NCBI RefSeq assembly: GCF_042453785.1
Contig: NC_091667.1
Coordinates: forward strand, 33,906,001-33,970,000
From: Malus domestica
Taxonomy: Eukaryota; Streptophyta; Magnoliopsida; Rosales; Rosaceae
Length of the DNA stretch: 64,000 nt
Reading direction: 5' to 3'
Each line of letters starts with the position of its first letter. Positions within the stretch are counted from its first letter, which is position 1. This document shows positions 50,635 to 61,638 of this stretch, in pieces. The notes under the pieces are model-generated. The model was not told the DNA's origin. It was given only the letters and a program-made list of their open reading frames with translations, and ran no database searches. The position numbers were made by a program, and so were the translations under genes.

Positions 50635-51519
50635 TGTTATAATTCTGACAAAAAAAATAACCTAGTTTACATTGGGCCAGGCCAATCCCTTTGTGTTTTA
50701 ATGTAAGGCCCGAGTTTTTCTTTAATTTTCTTAAGCCCAAGGTTTATTCAACCCGTGAACCTCATCTCCTTCCTCTCTCTTTTCTGAAAAGTCAGCTCTC
50801 TCTCTCTCTTTCGGTTTCTTCTCTCTCTTTCTCACACTCTCTAAGCTCCGAGAGCTTCTCTCTAGCTTTCACCTCACTTCCCTCACAAATCAAACCCCAA
50901 AAACCATATATTTGGAATCCTTGAGACCTAACGAACTCAATGGTACCCTTGCATGCGCCATATGAGCACCGTGGGTTTTTCTGCCATTGAAGCCGAGAGC
51001 TTCAAAGCTCTAAAACTCGAACCCAGGTGAGGATTGTGTTCCTTCTTCAAATTTCTGAGTTATGCATGTTGGTTTTATGACAAAACTCAAGGGTTTCGAT
51101 CTCAGTTTTTCCCTATGCTAATAATCTAGTTCCGACGACAAACTCTGGCGAGTTCGTAGGTGTGTGTGCGCAGGTGTGTATGTGTGTCCGTGTGTGTGTG
51201 CGCGAACTGTGTGTGTGTGTGAGCATGCTGTGCATGCCGTGTATACTGTGCGTGTGTGTATGTGATTATGGGTGTGTGTGTTGTGCGGTGCAGGTGTGTG
51301 TGTGTGTACCGTGTGCATGTGTGTGTGCAGTGCATGCATATGCAGACTGTGCATGTGTGTGTGTTTATATATTGCAAGTGTGTGTGTTGGTGTGAATGTA
51401 TGTGTGCATGCGTGGGAGTGTGTGTGTGTGCTGGTGTGTAAGTATATGTATGTGTGTGTTTATATATATATATGCATGTGTGTGTGCAGCGCATGCTTAT
51501 GCATGCTGCGTGTGTATGT

Positions 51520-51558
<39 letters not shown>

Positions 51559-51603
51559 TGTGTGGGTGCAGCGCATGCTAATGCATGCTTTGTGTGTGTG
51601 TGT

Positions 51604-51644
<41 letters not shown>

Positions 51645-52006
51645 AGTGTGTGTGTGTGCAGTGCATGCTTTGCATGTGTGTGTGTGTGGGTGAGTATGGG
51701 TTGGGCTCAAGCCCAAACCATCTCTTGATTCTAACCTATCCAAACTCAAAACCCATTTCCATTTCCTAAAATTCTATCTTTTGGGTAGTTTATTAAATTG
51801 TACATTTTCGTGCTTAGGTGAAGTTGCTAGTTGAGACTTCCTTAATCATTTTTCGCACAATTCTGCTGCTTCGGAGTATCTGTGAGTGGACCACCTTCGA
51901 AAATTGCATGTTTTATTGATAGAAATGCATAATTTAATAGCATGCCTTGCAGAATTATTGATTTGAGGAATATTTTACAGGAAGCATGATGATTTGATTA
52001 TACGTG

Positions 52007-52042
<36 letters not shown>

Positions 52043-52960
52043 TTGAATTATTTCCATTATATCGTATTTTCTATAGAACCCTCATTCTGGTAGACTATCT
52101 GATCGATGACGATAGGATGCTAAGAATGTGTTTCAAATGACTTTCGAACACCTCTTCGTAGTATAGAGGATCGATGAATTTATGCTACGAAGTTGTATTT
52201 TAGAGATGAATTATGTTTTGTGCGTACCTAGTGAACACTATGCCGCCTGAGGCGAGGATCTGGTGTTGGCATTGAGGCCGGGAGAAATAATCCCTAGCGA
52301 AAGGCTGAGGGACACGGAGACAGGCATTGGGCCGGGAGGGAGATATCTCTGGCTACGGGCACAGAGACTGAGGTGCAGGCATTGGGCCGGGAGTATTGTT
52401 ATTCAGTGCACTCACTAGCAGCACAACTTGTGTTATGCTTCCTGATACGATTTCGATATGATTTTCTGAGATTGATTTGCAGAGAGATATATGAATTGTT
52501 TTATGGCATGCTAGAGTTTTCTGAAAAGCTTATCACTTATTATTCTAGTAGTTTTCATTATTAAACTGTGGGGGTTAGTATGTTCATAACTGTTTTCGTA
52601 CTACGTATGTATATAAACTTGGTCCACTCACCCTTGTTTTGCGCCCCCATTCAGGTCTTAGAAACGAGGCATAGAATCCCGGCATCAAGGTACTTCCGCA
52701 GTGGCATCTTCGAGTCCTCTCGGGGTAGGACCCACTCCTTTGTTCATTCAATCTTATCTTAATTCTTGTTAGTGACTAGGTTTAGCTGTATGCTCTGAAC
52801 ACGTTCCTAAATTGTTAATTCATTGGTTTTTTTAATTCATAACCCGTATTTATTTCTTATTCCTAGCTTTTGTATCAATTAATGGCTTTCGTCACCCTCG
52901 GGTGTCTGCCAGCACGTGCCTATCCTGGTATTCGGGTAATATCAGGGTCGGGGCATGTCA
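50635..52960 (+). repeat. 3' LTR
   Basis: 2326 bp, co-linear with the 5' LTR apart from microsatellite lengths and the nested hAT-like element; begins TGTTATAATTCTGAC and ends GGGGCATGTCA followed by the AGGAC duplication. Confidence 0.95.
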
Positions 52961-52965
52961 AGGAC

Positions 52966-55900
52966 AACCTGTGGCTTCACCACGCCAGGTGGTCTTTTTT
53001 AAAGGCATACTTTGATACAATAGTCTTTTCTATTTATGTGAAGATTAATCCCACAATAAAATATTTTTTATTTATCGTTGCTTAGACACTAATGCATGAG
53101 TTATTGTTGGTCCTAAAAACTACCAAGTCTACATGGCGCGCAAGCTGAGTAACTAATAAGCTAACTACGTCATTCGGTTATGTGCGGGCGTACCAACTAG
53201 TAGGCCGAGCTTGGCCGATGAGTAAAATATGTTGATGTTGCGTTGGGTGCGCTGCTAACTTCTGAATCTCGCGACTGTGGCCGAGGAAGGAACACGTCTC
53301 GGCCTTTAGGTTCTAGAGCCTGAAGAGTTCTACGAAGTTCAATATCAAATTTGACTTTCAATGTGCCGAATGTAGTAACTTGTAAGACCTCAATTCGCCG
53401 AGAAGGCTAATGAGATGACCTCTGCCAATAAGGATTCGAAAATCCTTCTCGGCCAAGACTTGGATAGATAACCAATCGACCTCGACGCAGTGCTGTTTAT
53501 CCAAATTGAAAGTGCTTCACGATCGGCTGATTCTACGGCGGCAGTGCTGTTTATCCAAACTGAAGATGTTCGCCGGTTGCCTTCACAGTGTTGTTTATCC
53601 AAATTGAAGATGTGTTGGCGGAAAAAGAAAAAAAAAATCTCGAGGTTGTTGAGAGGTTTCGCGTGAAGCGAGGGTTTGCGCATGGCAGTTTGTGTATTGA
53701 ATTAGAGGCCCTCTTCCACACTGCTGATGCTCTTGTATTTATAACAGTGCAGTTTGTTTGATGGCTTTGTAAAACTATTCGCCATGTAAATTGCCAATAA
53801 TATTCTTATGAATATTATCTTCTGACCATCCGATTTGCATGCAATCCCATCCTTCGTGCTTGAAAATCTTCTTATCCCGTCAATTCACCCTTGCGGTATA
53901 ATCCTATTTTAAATAGGACATCATTAATCTGGCTACTGGATTAGATACTTATCTCGTTATTCAAACCACCCAACAATTTCATGTGGACCTCCCAGACACT
54001 TCAAGTTGCATTATCATCGTCACCATAAAAAAAGTCCACGTGTAGGCATGCATGGAAGGTAATCTTCCACCAAATATCTTGTCAAACTCCATCCATCAGA
54101 CTTTACAATTAGATAGGGGAGCATATGGCCTAAACACAATCCAACTAAAACTCATTTTCTTTTCAACCAACGCAGCTGACACCAAATTAACAAAAAAAAA
54201 CATGACTAATCCTTCACGTTGGACTCCCCCTTATCTTCATGCAATAAAGATTGCAATGTGGTTTAGATGAATAATCACCAATCAAGAAAAAATCATTTGC
54301 CATCACGTGTTAGGACTCTTCACATAATGCTATGATGCTCCAATCCATACATCTAAATGCGTCAAGATAATTCATTATTAAAAGATAATTATTATGATTA
54401 AAAAACCATAATATTATCTCTTAACCATACCAAAATTATCTTAACTTTCTTATCCGACGGTTAAGAACCATGCTCACTCAATGGCCTTGATTACTCGGGC
54501 CGATGGTGTAAAATTGGGTCCAAACAGTTATACTTTGACAATTTGCACACTCACATCAACATGGTTTGTGGGGAGTGAGATTGAAACACTTACTTTTAGT
54601 CTAAGTTCATTTTTAATTTTTGTTTTAAGTAAGTAAAGTTTAGTTATTGTTATGAATAAAGTAATAATTGTTCCACCCGAGGTTTTGCTTAGTAACTGGG
54701 CCAGTCCTGCCTAAACCGCAGTGACACTCGTGTCAAACGATAGAGTTTTGGCATAGGGCAGGGTGATTAGTTGGTTTCGTAGCCATTTCAGCTATAGTTA
54801 GTAAGTCAGCAAACATGCCCAACCTTTACTCACATTCGAGAAAACACTCCCAACAAGATTGCTTGCTCCAAAATCGAAGAGGCACCGCCCTCTGAATCTC
54901 GAGAGCCAGACTCCCAACATGATTACTTTCTCAAAAATCGAAGAGACACTGCTCTCCGAATCTCGAGAGCCAGACCCCCAGCAGGATTGCTTTCTCAAAA
55001 ATCGAAGAGGCATCGTTTTCCAAATCTCGAGAGCCAGATCACCGACATGATTGCTTGTTCGAAAACCGAAGAGGCACCACTTTCCTAACTTTAAGAGCCG
55101 GATCTCCTTGGATAAAGCTTGTCTGTAATCTTCACACGCAACATCAGTTTTCCAGATACCACAGACCAGTTTTTCAAAGTGCTCTGACAGAGTTAAAACA
55201 TGTGAAGCTGGCAGCTCCCACTACCGTGCTATGACCAAGCAGGGTAAAGGAATAACATTACTACTTGTTGTTAGGGAGACTCCTATATATGTCGACCTCC
55301 ATCCCTAACGGACAGGCAGACCTGCAAAAATGCTCAACCCTTCCTCATATCTGAGAGGGCACTCCCAACGAAGCCTTTCGAAATATTCAGCTTTCTTTCC
55401 CCCCGATAATACCTCTGCAAACAAGCTATACTAGAGCAAGAATATCTCATATCATCAGGGTTAAAAGCAAGAGTATCCCATATCATGCTTTTTCCCTGTC
55501 TTTTCCTTTGGCCTTGTTCTTACCTGCAAGACAAGGAGAAAGAGAGCAATCAGTCAGCACTTGGAATCACGCTTCCAGCCAGGAACTGACTGCCTGGAAC
55601 CCCTTACCTGATTACTTACCTGGCATTGCTCTCGAGTACTCATCTTTAACATCTTATGCTTCCAGGGAAGATACCGCATCTGCCTGAGGAACAGATAGGG
55701 CAAGTGAGAAGGATACAAGGAAGCATGTGGAGACAAGTGTAACAGCACACGTGCCGATACATCCACTACTCTGTCAAAAGCAAAAGTATCTCATATCAGC
55801 AGGGTCGAACGTACTCTAGATTTGATGGACTTGTTTTGACTCTCAAATTCTTCAGTCGGCCTTATACTCTGGAGGAAACTAGAAAACCCTCCAGCCCAGT

Positions 55901-56383
55901 TCAAGAATAAGCCGGTGGAAAGTTACTTCTTCAAAAGCAAAAGTATCACATATCATCTCTTCTCATTTTTCTTCTCTTTAACCTTCATGCTGCCTGCAAG
56001 ATAGGGAGAATGTGAACAATTAGCCGGAGCTCTGATTGCTTACCTTGTCTGTCACCTCTTTCAGCAGATCCCCTAGCTCGGCGACTTGGGGGACTCTTAC
56101 TACATGGTTTGTATCGCGCTTGACAAAGCCTGAAACTACAAGTAAGCTTCAAGTGAAATTGATACATTACCTTGTGCATCTCCACCAGTTAAAGATACCA
56201 CCCCTGGATGGAGGAAGAGTACTTCCAGAGAATATGCCACATCTACCTATGAGACAGATAAGGCAAGTCAAGACGATACCACACTCCGGTACTTAGAAGT
56301 TTCGTGATTACGAGATCATTCTCCCATAATATTTCCTATTTTACACCTAGTGCCCTAAAGCTCTGGTGGTTTGGGAGTCATTG
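52966..56383. repeat. Retrotransposon-derived debris, no gene
   Basis: No credible protein-coding frame. Contains three copies of cagtgctgtttatccaaatt-type words (about 53490-53610), a 64-bp minisatellite (54858-55113) and two related modules of several hundred bases (about 55435-55780 and 55925-56290) sharing aaaagcaaaagtatc...catatcat, ctgcaagayagggaga and ccacatctacctatgagaca-like words. The modules look like non-coding parts of LTR elements; exact borders are not visible. Confidence 0.55.
54858..55113. repeat. 64-bp minisatellite, four units
   Basis: Units begin at 54858, 54922, 54986 and 55050, each built as gattgctttctcaaaaatcg, then aagaggcaccg, then aatctcgagagccaga. The fourth unit is the most diverged. 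I remember this motif from apple-family genomes, which I could not confirm here. Confidence 0.9.
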
Positions 56384-58100
56384 ACTTAAAACTCGCTACA
56401 TGGGTTGGATCGAAAGCTTAGGTGAACTGGCATTGCACGACCACTACTGTTACTAGAAAAAAAAATCGAAAAGAAGAAAAAATAAAATAAAAATAAATAT
56501 ATAATAGTTGTCTCAAGTTAGTTAGTGTGAAATATTGAATAAAAAGGACGAGAGGTAAGAGTTTTAGTCGAGTCTCTTTAACTATGTTGGTTCACTTTAC
56601 ACCAAAGGAAGTTTGTGAATTCTTTTCTAATCGATTCTAAATGGCTTATACTCTGTAGTGGGATTGGTTAGAACTTTTGAAAAGATGTTCTGATTTTTAA
56701 CGTTTTCTATGGATTTCAACTTGGAGGTGCAAATTTTGTCTTAGTTAAGTTTTGTTTAAGTCTTTAGTTCATTAGCTTTTCTTTTTTGTTTTTCTAGTTC
56801 TATTTTGCTTGAGGACAAGCAAAAAGTTAAGTTTGGGGTATCTTGATGAGTCAATTTCATATTACATATTTTACCCTATTCTTAATATGTTTTGGTAATT
56901 ATTTTGGTAGAATTTTGATACTTTATTTTATATTTTCAATATAGGACATTCGACTTCCTCTGGATAAAAATGTGGACAAACAGATGAATTTTGGAGTTAT
57001 TCAAATTGGAGGACGCTAGTGTGTCTCTTGGCGTATTCCTATCAAAATTTGGGATTTTTCTAACATGAGGTTATTTTATGGCAAAGGAATGAAGAAGCAA
57101 TGCGCAATGCTGGAAAATTGTGTTTCTGGGTTTAAATTGCGTTTTTTGAGCCAAAGATGACCTTTGATGGGTTCGTGACATTCTGGAGAAGTGTTCAGAA
57201 TATTCCAAACTTTAAATTCAGCTATTTTGGGCCGATTTTGGAGCAAATTAGGGGTCCAAAACGTGGCTATACAACTTTTAGGCGAATTTTCCCATTTAAT
57301 TTAGGGTTATATTTCCTATTCTATTTTAGTTATTTAGTTTCCGAGTTTGATTGGAAGGCCATTTATTAGGAGGATTTAATTCTTACTAGGTTAAATAAGC
57401 TTGGCCGGCCCTAACTTTTGTACTTCTTCTCCGTGCAATTTTGAGAGAGGAAATTGGCTAAGCATAAAGATTTTAAGACTTTTACATTCAAGGTGTTTTC
57501 AATCTTTTATTATTTTAATAATGAACTTTGTGAATTTTATTATGAATATGCATAACTAAATCTCTTTTTGCTAGAGTGAGGCCACGAGCCTTAGCAATAA
57601 TATGTAGTTTATTTTCAATTTGCTTATGATTATATGCATGCAAGTTCTTGTGATTACCAGAAAACCAATGTCGCTAACCCAAGGCAGACTTCTTATGATT
57701 AATACATGCAAGTTCACTTATGATGAATACCACGTCTTAATGGTTGCATGATTTTTCAAAAGGTTTCACAAAACTTAATGAGTCATGCATGTATGAATCA
57801 TAAGTAATTGGGAGAACTATATAAGATTGTTAAGGTGACGGCGGATCCTCATCTTTAATATTGCAGAATTGTTACTTATATTAATTAAATTCGTTTTTAC
57901 TGAATTATGTCATAAAACAATCATTAATCTTAATCTTTGCTTTACAATAATTAATTGGAATTTAATTTACTTCGAATTATTAAATAATTCTTGTGAAAAA
58001 CGACCTTGCAGAAATCATTTATATTACAATAACTTTGTCATTCTTACAAATATTATATGTGTTTTAATTCTTTTACGTGTGAGGCAAAATATCTATCACA
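56384..58100 (+). mobile_element. 3' end fragment of an LTR retrotransposon
   Basis: Sequence ttgcttgaggacaagcaaaa, then a purine tract aagtttgggg (56829-56838), then TGATGAGTCAATTTC from 56844 is the usual 3' border of a family of plant LTR elements. The LTR would run to about 58100 (ending atctatcaca), some 1.26 kb. The matching left LTR and coding interior are not in the window, so this is a broken, older relic. A 42-bp piece of the neighbouring LTI65-like gene lies inside it (57652-57693). Confidence 0.55.
57652..57693 (+). repeat. 42-bp copy of LTI65-like coding sequence inside the LTR relic
   Basis: This stretch equals 59536-59577 of the downstream gene at 41 of 42 positions (it starts gattaccagaaaaccaatgt and ends aaggcagacttct). 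It is bracketed by related LTR words ttatgattatatgcatgcaa (57624) and ttatgattaatacatgcaag (57693), as if filler DNA had been copied into a repaired break. Confidence 0.88.
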
Positions 58101-58210
58101 TGTCATCAAGACACTACATTTTTTTTGGTCAAATCAAGATACTGCTTTGTAATCGAACTTTCAATAGTCTGTCTAACATGGAAGGTGACAGATTGATAGT
58201 CGATAGTGTA

Positions 58211-58276
58211 TCGCTTGGTCGACATACTAAGTGATTATTTGGATCGCTTGGTCGACATACTAAGTGAATATTTGCA
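58211..58276. repeat. 33-bp tandem duplication upstream of LTI65-like gene
   Basis: Two units (58211-58243 and 58244-58276), each starting tcgcttggtcgacatactaa, differ at about two positions. They lie about 50 bp upstream of the ABRE cluster. Confidence 0.9.
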
Positions 58277-58324
58277 AACCGCATGATATCATCCACACAA
58301 AAAACAGCTAGCGCTGACTGAAGG

Positions 58325-58353
58325 CCACGTATAGCAGATACGTGCTACGTGGC
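58325..58353. promoter_or_regulatory. Cluster of three ACGT (ABRE-like) elements
   Basis: CCACGTA (58325), TACGTGC (58339) and TACGTGGC (58346) fall within 29 bp. ACGTGGC is the core of the ABA-response element bound by AREB/ABF bZIP factors, and multiple ABREs are what RD29B-type promoters need. They sit 111-139 bp upstream of the TATA box. I saw no clear RCCGAC dehydration-response element close by. Confidence 0.75.
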
Positions 58354-58463
58354 AGAAAATTAGACGCTGGTCGGTTACCATCCTACGTCTCCCGTTCCCA
58401 GGGCGACAGAGTCGGTGCAAAGGTGGCAGAAGAAGCCTCAGTGTTTCCTGTTAAAGCCAGTCC

Positions 58464-58470
58464 CTATAAA
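58464..58470 (+). promoter_or_regulatory. TATA box of LTI65-like gene
   Basis: CTATAAA within cagtccctataaacctcc, 113 bp before the start codon; transcription would start near 58495-58500. Confidence 0.7.
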
Positions 58471-58582
58471 CCTCCACTTTCACTCGTCTGTTTTGCACAT
58501 ATCATTTCTGTAAACTTAAAGGGCAAATCACAAAGCAGTTTTTTACTCGCAGTTAATTCGTGAAGTTTCACTGATTTGAATC

Positions 58583-61500
58583 ATGGAGTCGCAACACGTC
58601 GGGACGCCCCCAGGTAAAAAACGAGAAACCTCATTTTACTTGTTATACTTCAAATACTTAATTAACAACGGTGTTAGTTTTTCAATTTTGTTAATTTATT
58701 TGTTAATTTGTATATATGAAGGCGAAGAGGAGGAGAAGTCGGTTTTCCAGAAGGTAAGGGACAAGGCGAAGAAGATGAAGAACAAGTTCACAAAGCATGG
58801 TCAAGGCCATGAACTCGATCATCACGATCCCGACGAGGAAGATGGTGAAGAAGAAGAAGACCTTGAAGTGCATGATGCAACAAGTATGTTGTTTCAATTC
58901 ATTTATTTTCATCTTAATGATTTAGGGCATAGTTATGTCAGTTGGTAGTTGGTTAGAGGTCGGTTGGTTAAGGTAGTATTTGCTGACATCGATCTAACTT
59001 AGCTATGATTTATTCTTTTGGGACACAAACATGATTAAACGTGTGAATATGATGTGCAGCAACTGGAAGCCGTGCTACGGGGCAAGGAGACATTCCGAAG
59101 GTACCAATGGCAGAATTTGGAGGCACGAAAGGAACAGCGAGGTACGATCACGACCCCAAAGTGCCGCATTTGGAGAAGACTGATCCGAAGAAGGATGGCG
59201 TACCCGCTGCAAGTCAACGCACTACGCAAATTCATTCCGTTCAGCCAGCAGTGACACCCATGCACGACGAGGTTCTCGAGCCTAGGCCAAATTACCATGC
59301 CTCAACGACGGAGTCTCTCGTTGGGCATGATCAAATTCCAACCCAACAGCCCAAAGTCGATTTCGGGAAAACATCTGTAATGGGGAAAGCACCTAATGCC
59401 CCACAGAACACTCCTCTGCCTTCTTTGGGAGAGTACAAGTCCAAGGGTGCTGACCAAAGTCAAACTTTCGTTTCTGGGAAAGAAGGGCATTTAGGTCAAT
59501 CTAGGGAGCACATCCCTGTTTCTTCCCTTGGAGGAGATTACCAGAAAACCAATGTCGCTGACCCAAGGCAGACTTCTGTTACTGGGAAAGAAGGGCATCC
59601 AGGTCAAACCAGGGTCCCTTTGCACCACCGGGGATCGGACGATCGCACCCCTATTTCCAGTCGTGGAGACAACCAGAAGACCAATGTCACAGACCCAAGT
59701 CATACTTCTGTTACCGGAAACGAAGGGCATTTCGGGCAGTCCAAGGTAAACTTGGACCGACCAAGAGGATTGGAGGAGGATCCAAATGCTCATATGGCCG
59801 ACCCTCTAGCGTTTACTCCTTCAAATGATCAGACTAAAGTTACTGGTCCTACTAATGCTGGTAAACCATAACACACAATTTTTTTGCCCTACATTATAAG
59901 TTACGTACATTTTTTTTTGCTACGAATAAGTAAATTGTAACATGCAACAGGTGGGGATGAAATTGGAATTACACCGATTCTCCGCTCGTTTGATAAGATG
60001 AGCATGCATGCTGGAGATACCAAGCCATCGAACCAGGGCAGTAGTTACACCGAGAAAGCTTCATCTGCCGCATCCGCTATTGCTGACAAGGCGACATCTG
60101 CAAAAAACGCTGTGGCATCCACGTTAGGATATGGCGGAGGGAACAATGATCAACGTGAAGATGTTAATCCTTATACTTCTTCTCCAGAAAATGATTCAAC
60201 TAAATCAGGTAACTAACCGATTAGTACTTAAGGTATATAACAAGCGAATATGTTTAATACAATGCGGATATATTGTCAATATGTAGTTAATATGGTTATA
60301 ACTGATATGTTGTTGATATAGGATTACACCATGATGTTGGAACAAATCAAAACCTGGGCACTGGAAGCCATGATCAATTTTGTTCTACTCACCCACCGAA
60401 CCAGGGCGGTAGTTACACAGAAAAAGTTTCATCCGCCACGTCCGCCGTTGCCGACAAGTCAATATCTGCAGAAAAGGCCGTCGCTTCCAAGCTTGGATAT
60501 GGAGGCGGGAACAAGGATCAGCACGAATTTGTTAAGCCTCAGGCTTCCAGTTATCAAACTACAGGTAACTACGGGAATAGTATACGTTTAGTAATGACCC
60601 TTCCGAAAAGCTGGATATTTTATCGATATTAAAACACGTGACACTATTTGTTTTCCGTCACAATGAAAAATTTCTTCAATTGTTCATGTTTCGACGTTAC
60701 AGTTGTCTATATGTAGTCGATACGTTTATATGTTGTCACATTTAGTCTAGTAATAACATTACACATTCATCCAGGAACAGGACAAAATCTAAGCACTCCT
60801 GAGAATCCATCAAACCAGGGGAGCTATACTGGGAAAATATCATCAGCCACTAATGCTATTTCCGGTACAGCAGTTTCTGCGAAAAACGTCGTCGCTTCCA
60901 AGCTAGGATATGGCGGCGCGACTGACCAACAGCAACCTGGAGATCACGCAGCCGTCAGGTCCGGATCAGCTGCACCTGAGCAACAGGGTAAGGGCATTAC
61001 AGCCCCAGTTACTGAGAAGCCGACAACTGTCTATGAGAAGGTTGCCGGGGCAGGGAGCACCCTGATGTCGATGCTCCCTGGCAGTACAGGGACAGCTGGC
61101 AAAGAAGAAATCCACCAGGGTACTGCTACTACCCGGGGCGAGTATGACAAAGCCGGGAAGGACTATTTGTCTGAGAAGTTGAAGCCCGGTGAGGAGGACA
61201 GGGCGCTTTCTGAGGTCATATCGGAAAACTCGCATGAGGGTAAGGCCGAGCAGCCTCGGAGTGGTGCTAGGCCTGTCGGGAAAGTGACTGAGTCCGAGGA
61301 GGTGAGTAGGCGGTTGGGGCCGGATTATGGGGCTGAGGAGGTCCAGCAGTCTGGCTATGGGAAGGTTATGGCGGATACGCTTAGAGGGGCTGTTGGTTCG
61401 TTGTTTGGGAAAGCTGATCAAACCACTGCTTCTCCAGAGTCCCTTGGTTCTTCAACTGGTAAAAACTCGATAGCATTTTGCTAATCAGAATATGTACTCG

Positions 61501-61638
61501 GCTAATACGAATTTGACCAATTAATTTCTTTTTTGGATGGCAGGTACAGAGGGTTTCTCTAGTTCTGGCGGTGGAGTGGCGGAGCGCGGAGGTCGCGGCG
61601 GTGTGGAGAAGCAGAGACTTGAAGAGTCCGGGAAGTGA
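58583..61638 (+). CDS. LTI65/RD29-like (CAP160) dehydration- and cold-induced protein
   Basis: A hydrophilic, disordered stress protein of the LTI65/LTI78/CAP160 family, induced by ABA, drought, salt and cold; its biochemical role is still unclear and protection of membranes or proteins is assumed. Seven exons (58583-58613, 58722-58883, 59060-59860, 59951-60208, 60322-60564, 60775-61458, 61544-61638) give 757 aa. The N-terminus has the family basic patch KSVFQKVRDKAKKMKNKFTK followed by an acidic run (DPDEEDGEEEEDLE). Exon 3 has three repeats around TSVTGKEGHPGQ. Exons 4-6 each carry NQGSSYTEKASSA...AVASTLGYGG units. The C-terminal part has DYLSEKLKPGEEDRALSEVI and SGYGKVMADTLRGAVGSLFG, the signature of LTI65-type proteins. 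The Arabidopsis equivalents by sequence and place are At4g25580 and RD29B/RD29A (At5g52300/At5g52310). Here it is single within the window. Confidence 0.93.
59449..60930 (+). repeat. Two nested sets of coding repeats in LTI65-like gene
   Basis: Set A, in exon 3 (about 59449-59750): three units of roughly 110-130 bp encoding QTFVSGKEGHLGQS, QTSVTGKEGHPGQT and HTSVTGNEGHFGQS. Set B: exons 4, 5 and 6 each encode one SYTEK/YTGK-SSA...ASxLGYGG unit; all three exons join in phase 1, so adding or losing a unit keeps the frame. This points to growth by whole-exon duplication. Confidence 0.85.

Larger units (their letters stand above)
44252..52960 (+). mobile_element. Non-coding LTR retrotransposon (LARD-type), ends intact
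   Basis: Two long terminal repeats (44252-47683 and 50635-52960) begin TGTTATAA and end TGTCA, giving TG...CA termini. A 5-bp target-site duplication AGGAC flanks the whole (44247-44251 and 52961-52965). A primer site and a polypurine tract lie at the proper places. The 2.95-kb interior (47684-50634) has no recognisable gag or pol, so it would depend on another element: a large retrotransposon derivative. The sequence next to the polypurine tract (ttcgaggactaaattttctt) resembles Ty3/gypsy chromovirus 3' ends, so that superfamily is a likely source. The two LTRs are very similar outside their microsatellites, which points to a geologically recent insertion. The left LTR is longer because a hAT-like element has landed in it. 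Confidence 0.93.

Noticed and set aside
54858-55113. Regular 64-bp repeats considered as a CRISPR-like array
   Set aside because: Whole units repeat without distinct spacers, and the genome is a plant; it is a minisatellite.
60966-61421. 151-codon minus-strand frame over the LTI65-like exon 6
   Set aside because: Antisense shadow of a hydrophilic coding exon; no independent start context or homology.
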